Shown piece by piece: positions 36,510 through 49,900 of a stretch of 64,000 bases of DNA. Origin of the DNA: Phorcus lineatus (lineage: Eukaryota; Mollusca; Gastropoda; Trochida; Trochidae). Every line of letters begins with the position of its first letter. Positions within the stretch are counted from its first letter, which is position 1. The notes beneath the pieces were generated by a model. The model saw only the letters and a list, made by a program, of their open reading frames with translations, was not told the DNA's origin and ran no database searches. A program made the translations under genes and the position numbers. Location of the stretch: NCBI GenBank assembly GCA_921293015.1, contig OV121081.1, forward strand, positions 45,781,877 through 45,845,876, written 5' to 3'.

Positions 36510-37898
36510 ACTGAAGTGCAAGTGCTCGCTTGGCAGTGAAAGGTGAAGGACATTGGTTCTTATGCTTCACTACGCATGCGCAATCCAATGTCAATTACGA
36601 AACGTTTTAGTTATATAAACTTCATTATATATGCTGTTTTTTCTACAAAAATTTAAGTAAGTACTTTTTTATCGTTTTAGATGATATCCTATCAGAATGA
36701 AACATGTTATTGTCATCTAAATCATATAGAATTAAAGAGATTCCCCCCCGAATGGGTCAAACGTCCTTGAACTCGGATGTAAACATGTACATTCGTTAGT
36801 CGAATATTTTGTTTCCGGGTCAAGACTTGAAGAAAGTTATATAGCCTGTTTGGAAGTGTATAGAAACACAACCGTACGTTATCATCAGCCTTTTAGCTGC
36901 CAAGTAGCCGGGGTCAGATTATGTGTAAAAGGAGCAAAACATCGACAATTTTCAGGAACGGTCAATGGAAAGGATGAATTATTTGCTTGGGAAGAATAAA
37001 CTACTTTCTCAATGCAAAACTGATAATCTTCATCATCAAGAAATTTTTCCCATTTTTGTGGACTGAATCGAGTTTCCAGGATTTTTCACCTAATTACCTA
37101 TTTTAAGGGGGGGGGGGGGTCTCATCAAGCAATGCTTTGACAAAATGACAAGTCAATTATATATATATAGTACCTATATAATACCACACTAAAATTTGAC
37201 ACCATATGTGCACACTATACTGTCTGCATAAAACTTAGGCATGTGCATTATTATTGTTATATACCTAAATTTATATAAACTGTGCAATACAATAATCACA
37301 ATATGATTTCCATTTTAACAATATATATGGCATCAAATAATTAAATTAGAAATACATGGATATAAATCATAAATGACTAATTGACTTGAGTTGGAGGTTT
37401 AAAATGGAAGAAAATGCTCATGATGTGTGAAAAAATATGTTATAGAGTGTATTAGAAGTAACAGAGACTAGTTTTTATTTGTATTTAACCAATTTATCAT
37501 TTTATTTTTTTCCGCTATGTTTTCTATTTTGATAGAAACTTCAGGGCTCCAGATAATTATTTGGATTCAGGGGTATTTCACTCCTCAAAATAAATATGGA
37601 GGAGTAAAATTACCAAATGAAAAATATCTGTTTTCAAACAGGTTGGCATCAAGTTGGCTACTATTGGAGATATAAAGATCAGACATGTAGAAATGAAACT
37701 TTGTTTTGACAGGTCATGATCACTCCTGTAAACAAATATCTGACTCGTATTCTGGGAAGTAATGTGCGGATCTGTCACTTATTGATTTAATTTATAATGC
37801 GCCTATCTGAATACCCCGTGGGTATATTACACAGTTCGCATCTTATCTGGAGCCCTGAACTTACTTATCTCTTTTTTGTTGTTGCCAAATTGAAGGTA
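36510..37898. promoter_or_regulatory. divergent intergenic region between SDHA and the ankyrin/SOCS gene
   Basis: The two start codons point away from each other across 1.39 kb. The SDHA side just above the start is GC-richer (CTACGCATGCGCAATCCAATG, about 36570), with a GCATGCGC core resembling an NRF-1-type site. NRF-1 regulates many respiratory-chain genes. A poly(G) run lies at 37107-37119. No exon was recognised. Confidence 0.45.
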
Positions 37899-40800
37899 AT
37901 GCAAGAAGATAATGTCCTTGGACTACATGAAGCTGTGCGTCAAGGTCACGCTGACATTGTTGAAAAGTATTTGACTGACGGGGTTGATGTGAATTCAACA
38001 ATTGAGTTTCAATCCCCTATTGGTGAATACCTTTTGTAATTATACAAAATACAGGAAGTTCTTTCATTTCAAAGTGTACACATGTCAAAAATTGCATAAC
38101 AATAAATTTTTATTTCCATTTATAAAAATGCTTAAAAATTGTTAGTTATGTGGTAAAGAGATGGCTGTATTGGAGTTTCTCATATTGAAATGAATTTCAA
38201 GGGACATTACATTTTATACATATTTCTTTAATATTCCATCAAAACCACATATAATATATTTTTATGTGTCTAAAATTAACTAAAATACACCAGTTTTTTT
38301 ACCAAAAAAAAGAGATGGCAGATCAAACACCATTTGAAGTCACTCAATAGGAAATGGGCACTTGCTAGGTTGATTGCAAACATTTTAAAGTAAGAATCAC
38401 AATCTTTATTGTGTTAAATTTCTTTCAGGAAAACTTCATCTTTACACCTTCAAATTATTTCATTGTTTGACTTTGAAAACTCTTCTTAGTAATTGCCTTA
38501 CTGGAAAAAATATTGAAAAGTATTTTTCGAATTCAAGGAATCGCTGCAGAATTTGGACAAAACAGTATTGCCTCCTTGTTAATCAGAAATGGGTGTAATG
38601 TGAACGCTCTGGACCGATTCCTGAAGTCACCATTGTTTGTTGCTATAAGGAACAACAATACTGAGCTAGTACATTATCTTATACAGGCTGGTGCTAGTCT
38701 CAAACATAAACGCTTCAATGGTAAGTGTAAGAACAATTCATTATTTCATGAAATATTTTGAATCAATGTTGAATAAAATTACTGGTAACTGAATGAGCAG
38801 AAGGGCTCTATATTAGTGACGGATCGACAAAAAATCTTTTTTGGATTTGTTGTCAAAATTTCTGGATCTGCCAGTTATATCCCCTGAAACTGTCCAAAGG
38901 TTTTTAGTTGCAATATTTTACCAAGATTTAATCATTTTCAACATGGTTAACAATAATATTCTTTAATTTAAAGATTAATCTTGATACACATTGCAAACTC
39001 AGAGGATTATATGCAAGATTTGAATTGGGACAACACAGTTTTGATCTTCTCGATCAAAATTGGCAACAAAATAAAAAATTCAAAAGAATATCAGTGGCTA
39101 ATCAAAGCTTTGCTGCATTTTTAGTGACAGCTCTTTAGCCTACTGCAGCAGAAATTGATTGGAAATCTGCTGCACTCAACCTATGAACTTTGACACAATG
39201 CAGCAAGGCTGGAATTAGCCAGTGACGAGTGAAGTTGCTCTGATCCTTTAGTCTTCATCTATTGCAGGCTATACTCCTCTCCTTGAAGCTGTATACCAAG
39301 GTTACAGTGAGATTGTCGCAGAGCTGTTGCGAGCTGGGGCGGATGTTCATGCAGTAAGCAATGCTAAAGAGACGCCCCTACATCTCGCCTGCTTGAAGGG
39401 ATACCCTGACATTGTTCAGGTAATTGAAAATGTGAAGTTTATAGACTATGCAAAATGGAAAACGGCCCATATCATAAACCGATATGGATGTCTTAAACCC
39501 GATTGGTTAAAAATTATTCCTAACTCTGGAAATTTTTCAAGCTCACATCTCCCCTCTTACTTTTCATATGAACATGTTGTGTACAGATGCTGCGCAATTT
39601 TCTGGTTAGCCTCTCACACTAAGTCTATGTAGATGTGTTTACAGACTTTCAGGCTTACCCCTCGAACTATGTCTTGGCGCTTTGGTATGTTTACAGATGC
39701 TGCTGGACGTAGGCGCAGATGTGAATGCCACTAAAGGTGTGAGAGGGGCGTGTCCAATCCACCTGGCAGCTTTCAGGGGAGAGGCTGAAATTCTTGAGGT
39801 GCTCATAGCACATGGGGCGGACGTGGACGCAGTCAGCGGGGAGAACCATCGGGCACCCATCCATCATGCTTGTATCAAAAACAACCTGGAGGTCTGTACT
39901 CAACTAAAATAATTTTATACCAGTTCTGCAAATGTCTGTTCGTTTAGATTGTTTTTACAATATCTATAACAATACCGGTTGGTCTTTGATAATTTTGACT
40001 GAAAATGTTTTGATGTATCTGAATTCAACCATAGAGACATTGTTAAATCTCAAGAAACATCGTTACTTAATATATATTAAAAACTTAAAACTATTATGCA
40101 TATTCTCTGAGCAAATTTATTATTGGATGTAAATCAATATACTGAAAATCACTACTAAGTATTATTTTTCTAGGTAAATGCAATGTTGCTCTTTTCCCTT
40201 GACGTTTCCTCATCTGATTTCCCTTCAAAATATTCACATCCTTGTATCATTTTTTGAAGGAAATTTTTAAAGAAAATTAATATTACCACATTAATATGTA
40301 AGAACTTTATGTTATGATAACCACAGGCTCTGGAGGTTCTCCTCAGCTACGGGTGCAATGTGAATGCTCTAAGTATGGAGAATGAGGAGGCCAGGACGGC
40401 CCTAATCAAGGCTATAGAATGTGGACACATTGACATCATTAAGAGATTGCTCATATCTGGAGCAGACGTCAACCTGGGCGATCACTATGGAGTCCCTCCT
40501 CTCATAGCGGCCATCTTTAAATGTAACCCACGGATTGTCAGCCTTCTTATTCGTGCAGGATGTGATGTTAACAAGCCTTGTAGGAATGGACTCTCAGCTT
40601 TCAAGGCAGCCATCAAGCAAGGACAATACAACATTGCGAAGATGTTGTTGCTTTCGGGATACTCCATGACTGACTATGATCTTCAGTGGATTCAGAATCT
40701 GCCAGTTACGTCCACAATGTCTGCTGAAGACTTGGAACAATTGTTGTACCTTATTTATGAAGTTCCAAGTCTTAAACGGTTATGTCGAGCTGCCATTAGG

Positions 40801-40965
40801 CAAAATCTTGGAGAAAGACTAGCAGAAGGAATGAAACAACTTCAGTTGCCACGGTTACTTCGTGCTTATCTAAATTATCCTGATCTGGAAAGTTTTATTC
40901 CATATTCTGGCGTTCCCCCTCTTCCAACAGACCATTCAGAGTTGGAAGTTCAGAGACTTCAGTAG
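37899..40965 (+). CDS. ankyrin-repeat and SOCS-box protein, 5 exons, 430 aa
   Basis: Exons 37899-38022, 38538-38720, 39268-39419, 39697-39891 and 40327-40965 join with matching phases (1, 1, 0, 0). About nine ankyrin repeats follow one another (LHEAVRQGHADIVEKYL, TPLHLACLKGYPDIVQ, PIHLAAFRGEAEILEVLIAH, ALIKAIECGHIDIIKRLL and others). A C-terminal SOCS box follows (SLKRLCRAAIRQNL as BC box, LPRLLRAYLNYPDL as Cul5 box). Proteins of this ASB build bind Elongin B/C and Cullin-5 and act as substrate receptors of an E3 ubiquitin ligase, with the ankyrin stack choosing the target. The start is the first ATG in frame (weak context). An acceptor-like TTGAAG just before it leaves open an upstream exon. 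The exon 4 donor (GAG-GTCTGT) is weak. The ASB subfamily could not be assigned. Confidence 0.85.
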
Positions 40966-41330
40966 AGGTACTAGGAAAAACATCAAAGAAATTGACTTTT
41001 TTTCAATATTGTTGCATTGGTAGATTCAGGGATTTGAAAGGGGGGAAGTTCACCCATGCAAAAAGGGGGTTCATCCTAGGGGTTTACCCTTCTCATGGGT
41101 GATTTATAGTAAAGAATTTCCATGTTGAAGAACCCCATGAATCCCCCACTGGCTTATTTTGAGTGTTTAACTAGTCATCACTCAAAAATCATCAATCTCC
41201 AGTAATCACTCAACTGCTTCCTTCTATAGTTGTAAAGGTTCGTTGCGCAAACTTGTTCTGTTTGAAAAGAATTTTACAGAACCTATAACTGTGATAAATA
41301 AAACATGTGATAAATAAAAACAAAGTCAAA
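40966..41330 (+). other. 3' UTR of the ankyrin/SOCS gene
   Basis: Two AATAAA signals at 41297-41302 and 41313-41318, about 330-350 bp beyond the stop codon, mark a likely transcript end. Confidence 0.55.
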
Positions 41331-41794
41331 TTTATATCTCACACTGTTCATGTTTCATCTATCATTCCCATCTACACACATAATTTACACATATATTTTA
41401 CACACAATGACATTCTATACAATGAATCGTAAGACATTTTTGAAAAATGTCAAACGGAAAACTGAAATATTGATATAGGAAAAAGGTTTGTACCTTCAAA
41501 ATTTGATCATAAGAAACATCTTACTAAATCAGTGTAACTAAATTCACAGAAGAACTCTTTCAGCACCTTGATATCTCTCTGGCCAAATTCCTTGATCACT
41601 CTGTATAGAACCAGCCAATGAAATGAACGGCATCTAGCAAAACCAGAACTCTCCGGACAACAAGTCTGAGAAGGTTGTGTGTTTTGCATTAAGCTCCTTG
41701 CATAATGACATTTCATTGATTGAAAAAGTTGCATACAAAACATAGCCATGAAAAGATGCAAATTGGCAATACATAGAGAAAATTATATGAGTGT

Positions 41795-42092
41795 CCATGA
41801 CATATGTTTACGACACAAGTGCTTAATATTAGTGTTTCCCGAGCGATGGACATACTGATATAAGGCATGAGTGCCCTAAACATTATGTCATGAGCACGAA
41901 TATGAATTTCTGTTTATTACCAAAGTCGAGAAATTAAGTTCAACATTCAAGCATAGGCATAGTTGCATTTAGAACACAACGTCATTGGCAAACTGTGACA
42001 CCAAAGCATTCTTTTTGACGTGACTTCACAATGAAATTGTTATATTTTGCATCATATGAAAAATAAAAACCCTGATATTATTGCCCTCGTAG
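41795..42092 (-). repeat. interspersed repeat, copy B (inverted relative to 25272)
   Basis: The reverse complement matches copy A in order: TTACCTACGAGGGCAATAAT, GCTTTGGTGTCACAGTTTG, ATATTCGTGCTCATGACATA, CACTTGTGTCGTAA. The CRE-like site of copy A is changed here. Confidence 0.6.
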
Positions 42093-43981
42093 GTAATAAA
42101 AGGCATTTGGCCTGATAGGTATCAGGATATTGTAAGAGCTCTGCAGAATCAAAACTGCTGATGTAGCAGTATGCATAGGAAAATGATAATATTAATGTTA
42201 AAAGTCAAATTTAAAGAAACTCTGAAATCCATTTTTACATAGAATATTGATCGAGATGAAAAATATCTATAAAAGTTGTTGAAAATGCAATTGCCCTGAG
42301 GATATTTTGTAATGAAAGCATTTCAACCATAACTGAAAATGTTCATTTGGAGTATCTTCAACTGTATCTTTTCTGTCTTGAGTTATGTGACTAGATCTGT
42401 TTAAGGTTTGACTTAATACAACATACTGTGAATTTTACACCTGCCTAACAGCCATAACCTTGTAACTTTTTGAAGGGCAGGAATATGTTTAAAAATTGGT
42501 TATGGAATTAAATTGAGAAAATTACACTTCGGGAAAGTTGTTAAAAAGAGGCAGTAGCATATTGTTTTAGAGAAATAAAGTGATCCTACAAAAAACGTTT
42601 CCAATTGCAAGACAATATTCCCTAACTAAAAGAAGCAGTTATAAAACTAATGTACAATCACTAAAGCTAAATAAGGTGTTCACACAAAGATGGCCAGCAG
42701 TAGTTTTTGCTTGATAATTGATTAATTCCTCATGTTGAGTAAATGAGACATTTTGACCCTCATAAGATTATATATTTGGCATGGACTAATGTTTGTTACG
42801 GAAAATCCTAAGAAACAACTCTTTAAAAAAATGTGCTACTGCCCCTTAAAAGCCCTTTTCAAAATATGATACCGTCAGAAATTAGGCATCTAACAATTAT
42901 TGAGATGTTTAAATTGCAGGAATAATACTTTGTAAACTGTATTGGTTACCATAGGGCACTATTTAAGAATTATAACCTTAATAAGTAAAACATGTGGTGT
43001 AATAATTTTCTCTACAACCATTACACATTACTTCAACTTTTGTTCATGTATTTTTTCATCTTTTATGGTATACATTTGCTGAAATGTCACTACTAAAAAG
43101 GGATATTACAGTTGCTTACCATGCCTTTAAATGCAGAAATTAATAGATTAAATTGAAATTTCAACTCAAAAGTTTGTCATACAAGATGTAAAAACATGTG
43201 ATAAATTACTTGATAACCAATGTGTTTGCTTGAGTGGTACAATAATTAACAATCGTCTAATAAAAGTAATGTTACACATTTGCTTGTGTAATAATTTAAT
43301 GTGAAGTTTCTCATTTAGAGGTTAATTTAATATCATGATTTTCAGAGTACAAGAAATCAACTGACTAAGTTAAAGAGCCAGTCCACATCACACAAAACAT
43401 TCTAGAGTCACACACTCTTATACTTATATATACACACACATATACAAGGTAGGGACCTCATGGGTAAAACATTGGGAGATATATAGGGATTATTACCGGA
43501 GGAAGTGTGTCATATGACTTTGAGGAGAAGAGTGCACATTTTTTTATGATCTGGAGAAGATCAGGTTTACGAGTACACAAATTTGCATGAGTTTCATAGA
43601 AGTCATATGACTCATTTCAGAGTGTAATAATTTCTTTATTACTAGTTTCATTCCATTGAGTCACTGGAAAATATTCATAAGAGAGCAGCTTCCCTGGACA
43701 TCGCCTGCTACAGTTATGTCAAAAACAATGGTTTTATGAAGTCACAGACAGCGAAAAATGGTTACTCGCACTGAAACAATCTCTCCTAAGTAAAAGTGAT
43801 ATGTGCACATGTGCTCATATTGAAAATATGTCACTGCTTATGTTTCGCCCTATGGGTAATAAATTCAAATATTTGAGCTCATTAGTTATGTCTAATTGGA
43901 GTACCTATGAGATCCCAATATCAGTTAGTCCTTTAGCACTGTTTGATCCTTAATACTGTCTCACTGGAACTGCAAATATCA
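42093..43981. other. AT-rich intergenic DNA, MCCC2 3' UTR at its right end
   Basis: The minus-strand AATAAA (plus TTTATT 43635-43640) would give MCCC2 a 3' UTR of about 345 nt. The remaining ~1.5 kb shows no exon. GTCATATGAC-like motifs recur at about 43510 and 43605. Confidence 0.45.
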
Positions 43982-46900
43982 CTACATCCTGAAGACTCCA
44001 AACACTGTCTCTTTCCTGGGTGCGTTCAGCGCAGCACTTAGACTTAGTCCAAGAACTGTCCGTGTATCAGCAGGATCTATGACCCCGTCATCCCACAACC
44101 TGGAGAAAGAAGAAAAACACATTGGCAAAGTTATGCAAAAAGCCAAAAGGGAGAAAATACTATACAATTATTGACTTCAGTTGAGTTGATTCATTTGGTT
44201 AACAGATGAGTTCGAGTTACATATATATATTTGTAAACAATATATCAATGACAACATACAATGCCATTACTGCCAAAGCAAGCAACTGAAAACATCTCTC
44301 TTCCTATTTTTAGCTCTAGGTCATTGGATTGTAATGTTGACTTTGTGTGATGTTTCCCGTGGTCAGCACAATGTTTGGTCATTGTGTTGACCGTATGTCT
44401 CGGACAATCAGGACATCCAACTCTCCTTCATTATATAATAATCAAATTATTGTCGAACAACCTAAGAAATAGAAACCTAGGATTTCAACACTTTATTCAT
44501 GAGGGAAATCTGCATAAATTTAGAAACATTAACTCAGATTAATTCATTTTATTGATGTGATTATGAAAATTTACATACATTTTATGACAATAATCTGTAC
44601 ATTTATACATACTTTATTATGCTAATTCATACATTTCCAAATTTTAAAAAGCTAAATCACTTTTTTCATATTTATCTTAACAAAGTCACAAAGTTAACAA
44701 TATACAGATTTCAAATTTCAAGAATTCTCTTTACAAGTAAATATTGGCTATGTTGATCATTGTTACCTCGCGCTTGCATAGTATGGGCTTCCTTCTTTCT
44801 CATACTTCTTTATAACTGGGTCTTTTAATGCCTTTTCCTCTTCATCCGTCCACTGTATGAAAGAGGAGAATGGAATTAAAGTCTACAAATCAATAACCAA
44901 TACCAAAACAATTTTTACAAAATATTGAATATTATCATATTCAATTTGTCATGAAATTAATTCTATTTATTACACTTTTCCCAAAATTTGAGTGGGTTTT
45001 AGTATGGAAATTTGCCTAGATTCAGATTATTTAAGATATATAAACTCTGAAAATCTTACAATGAATTTTCTTTGATAATATCCATAAGAAAGAATTGTAA
45101 AGCCCCATAAGAGAGAATTGTAAAGCTCCATAAGAAAGAATTGTAAAGCTCCATGAGAAATAATTGTAAAGCTCTGTAAGAAAGACTTGTAAAGGTTCAT
45201 GAGAAAGACTTGTAAAATTCCATGAGAAAGAATTGTTAAGCTCCATGAGAAAGAAATTTTGTGATAAATGAAACATTTTTATTATATGATTTTAATATCT
45301 TTCATAAATACTAGATATCTTTTTAACTTTTAAGCTAAATCTGAGAATAATATTTCCACTATTTTCTTCCACTTCCCCTGGCACTGTCATCTACTCGTAC
45401 AAAAATGTTAACAATAGCCTAATCATGAAAGGATGAGAGATAAGAATTGAACATACAGGCTTGCCCTCCCTCTGTCTCTGTTCTCGTGTAATCTGAGCGA
45501 GCACGTTGGCTGCCTGTTCCCCGCCCATCACCGATATACGAGAATTGGGCCACATGTACAGAAACCTAGGGCTGCAACAAACTTTCATGAGTTAGACAGA
45601 TATGAAGAAGTATTAAATAAAACATTGATTGTTTTCATGTTAAAAGTAATCTTGCAACTTAAAGATTTCAAAATATCTTACTGAACTCAAATGAAATGAT
45701 TAAATTTTAAAATGATCAGAATCCAGTTAGACTCTGAGCATACACTCATAATCTTATACACAAGGACAAATAAACAGCAGGTTTCTGTATGACAAGTTTC
45801 CATTTTTAATCATTGTACATTTTGTCACAAAGTCAAAGATAAAGTATGCTTCAAATTTAAAATGTGCGTTACCTGTAAGCTCTTCCACACATGCCGTAGT
45901 TCCCAGCTCCATACGAACCACCGATTATGACCGTCAGTTTAGGAACCTTGGCACATGCAACAGCATTAACCATCTTGGCCCCGTTCTTAGCGATACCACC
46001 GGCCTCCGCCTCTCTGCCTACCATGAACCCTGATGAGGAGGAATCCGGTTAAATCACTTGTAATTAATTCCATTCTGCTATCAGGTTATATCTATCATGG
46101 ATCTCCTACATTTTCCTGATTGCCTTCACTGCATTTCTCTCATTGTTAAAGGCTGGTTACTCATGGCAATCAATAGCTCATTAGATCTATTTCCCTTGTG
46201 CTAAGTCTGGCTCTCCAGATGGTTATACAAAGGCGATACAAGAGATGTCTAGTAGAAGCAATTGGATATTTAGGAGCTTAAAGGTGTGATATACACTGAA
46301 TGAGCAGGAAGTGTTAAGTTATTGCCATGATTAGCATTATTTTTAAAATTCAAAATTTATATTGAAATACTCCTGTTTATCACTTTCTTCTTTACAATGT
46401 CATTAATGGTTATATTTTTGCAATACTGAACATGTTTTTCCTTCAAATTAACAAATCAATAAATGACTCTCAAAGGATGTTGAAATCTTTATATATTCTT
46501 ATAGATTGAATGATCAGTTTATAAACGTGTGATTTAATGGGAGGCTTCATGTCATAAATCACTTATTAAAATTGTAAATCTCCAATTGATTTTTTTAATT
46601 AACATTGGTAAACATAAGTCTTATAGTCAAAGGGAGACAACTGTTTTAACTATTCTAAAAATGTCAACAGATTGTCTACCCTTGATAGTTCTTGCAATAC
46701 CAACACAAAATGCAATATTTTGGCCAATAAAGTACCTGTTATATTTTGAAGAAATATCAGGGGGATTCCTCTTTTACTGCAAAGTTCAATAAAATGAGTA
46801 CCCTGAAAGAAAAAATTACATATGACAGAGTATTTTATTTTAGGGCTCAGAACTTTAATATTGTTTTTTTAAAAAAAGGTTACGCTTTTGAGTTATTTGG

Positions 46901-49900
46901 TAACCTCCATTCAGGGTCAATATTCTTGTTATCTTCAGAGAAATTTCTAATAAATAGTAATAATAGTAATAAATAAACTTCATTTAGTTTAGGTAAAACA
47001 AGAAGTGTTTGACAAATATTGATTAACATGGTAATAAGTATACTTCATATTGAAAAAAAAAAAGTGTTAACAAAATCAAAGGAAGTGTTTTAACACGTGA
47101 ACAATTTCTTAAATTATCATTATCAAATCAAAACCATTGCCAAGATTTGTTCGTAATTCGTATGACAAAATAATGGAAAATGTCCCTAAAGCTTACCTTA
47201 AGGGCAGATTCAGAGAATAAAACACCGTTGTTTCCAATGATGCCTACAGGGTAACCCCATAGTCTGGCAAAACCTGAAAAAACATATACATGATCAATAA
47301 TTGTTAACACTTAGATTATGAAATGATTGATGTCAAACCATCTTTAGTTTCCTTTTTGAAGGCAAAACATTCAAAATGATCAATCTATGATTTGTAGGGC
47401 TTCCACAGGTACTTGAGTCTGCGTCGGTTCCAGCTTGACTCAAGTGTATTTCTTAGACCTGAGAACTCATAAACGGTAGACCACTGTTACTTATTTAAGT
47501 AATTTGAAACTGTTTGTCTTTAATGTATGAAGAAAGATGGTCAACATGATCATGTCAACCCATGTAAGTGGTCATATGTGTGTATTAATGGTGTAACGAT
47601 TTTTCGATAGTATCAATGTTTGCATCGTCTACTATGTGATACGAGTGCATATATGCAAAACACATTTAGACAATATATCATGATAATTATATCGTGAGGG
47701 TCAACAATTCATCGATGTATCGTCATAAGAAACAATATATTCCGATACTATTAACATAATTTGTTTCAAACAAAAAGGTATATAAGCTGACAAAGTTTCC
47801 ATCCTATTTAAGAGACCAAAAAGATTAGACAAACAGAAAATAAATAATATTTCTGATATTTTAACCGCGATTTCACAATCTCTGATTTTGTGATTTCCAT
47901 TAATGTCATTTTTACAGGCTTGTAGCTAAGACGTAACATAATTTTTTCATGACTATTTTCATAAACTGTAGATAATCAGGATACGTATTGTATCGTGACC
48001 ATGGTATTGTGACGATAATCGTGACAATCCCTTGGTCCCTTTGCAATATTTTCATGATATATAGTCTCGCCTATATATAATATAATTGGAATCGGGATAT
48101 ATTGTATCGGCACTAAGGCCACCATAAACAGGTCTAGCCTCTACTATACCTAGGCTTAACAACCATCCTAAATGACCTCTTGTGCAAAGATAAGTGTTTT
48201 ACATGCTCTGGTCCGAGTTGAGTCCGGCCCCCTGACTACTCGAGTCAAATTTTCCTTACTGTGGAATCCCTAATGATAAGTCAAAACAGTGAAATGTTTT
48301 TTTGACTTTTGTTTCATTCAAAAATACCCTGTTAGATCCGCCGTTTTCAGAAAATGCATTCTTCCGAATACTTATTAGATGAAATGAACAAGTTCTTCGA
48401 CATTGCCTTTTCTCTTTAAACTCTAGGAACAGTATATCTATTGGTTATGTTTTGATTATTTACATACCTGTAATTAGGGTATCTCCATACATTGCCTTAA
48501 ATTCATCAAATTTGCTGCCATCAACAAGTCTTGCTATAACCTACAGAAAAGAAAATTGAGTAAGTATTCTTTAACATATCTAAAAAAATTGACATTTGAA
48601 GAATGATGGATTTAAACACTTGTTGAGTGACACACTTACAGGAATCACAAGTCTTCATCAAAATAACACTCCAGAATTGGCAATTCAAAGAATAATCAGA
48701 GAACTCTAGGAAAATGGATAAAGATGGTAAGATCAAGCTCTGAAGAATGATCAGAGAACTCCAGGCAAAGGGTTAAGATTGAAAGATCAAGCTCTGAAGA
48801 ACAATCAGAGAACTCCAGGAAAATGGATTAAGATGGTAAGATCAAGCTCTGAAGAACAATCAGAGAACTCCAGGCAAAGGGTTAAGATTTAATGATCAAG
48901 CTCTGAAGAACAATCAGAGAACTCCAGGCAAAGGGTTAAGATTGAAAGATCAAGCTCTGAAGAACAATCAGAGAACTCCAGGAAAATGGATTAAGATGGT
49001 AAGATCAAGCTCTGAAGAACAATCAGAGAACTCCAGGCAAAGGGTTAAGATTGTAAGATCAAGCTCTGAAGAACAATCAGAGAACTCCAGGCAAAGGGTT
49101 AAGATTGTAAAATCAAGCTCTGAAGAACAATCAGAGAACTCCAGGCAAAGGGTTAAGATTTAATGATCAAGCTCTGAAGAACAATCAGAGAACTCCAGGC
49201 AAAGGGTTAAGATTGAAAGATCAAGCTCTGAAGAACAATCAGAGAACTCCAGGAAAATGGATTAAGATGGTAAGATCAAGCTCTGAAGAACAATCAGTGA
49301 ACTCCAGGCAAAGGGTTAAGATTGTAAGATCAAGCTCTGAAGAACAATCAGATAACTCCAGGCAAAGGGTTAAGATTGTAAAATCAAGCTCTGAAGAACA
49401 ATCAGAGAACTCCAGGCAAAGGGTTAAGATTTAATGATCAAGCTCTGAAGAACAATCAGAGAACTCCAGGCAAAGGGTTAAGATTGAAAGATCAAGCTCT
49501 CAAAGAATATTCAGAGAACTCCAGGAAAAAGGGTTAAGATTGTAAGATCAAGCTCAGAGGAGTGATGCGACAACATCTCAACCAGTTGAGTGACCAACAC
49601 ATATCGTTAATATATATCTATATCTATATATGTCATCTTAACACTTACCTCTCTAACATCAAAAGTTTTCTTGAGATTATCCCCAACTATTCCATACAAC
49701 TCATCAGATGGGTACAAGGGGTCCTCTGGTGGTTCTACTGTTACCTAAGGTAAAAATGAAGTCATTGTTTATAATGTATGTAAGATACAATTTTGTTGGG
49801 AATGACTGAGTCTCCATCTGTGAAATGAATTTAAAAGTTCCAAACTATTTTGAGCCACCAATTTACAATTATCAAGAATTATAAAGTGATAGAATAATTT

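Noticed and set aside
43370-43395. Another end of the TTAA-flanked MITE (TAAAGAGCCAGTCC)
   Set aside because: Similarity stops after about 14 bases and no partner end is present.
48942-49434. Two 73-codon repetitive plus-strand frames
   Set aside because: They come from the 54-bp minisatellite inside an MCCC2 intron on the opposite strand; there is no start context, splice site or conservation.
48688-49556. CRISPR-like array of regular repeats
   Set aside because: Units are contiguous and lack unique spacers; the surrounding genes are eukaryotic with introns.
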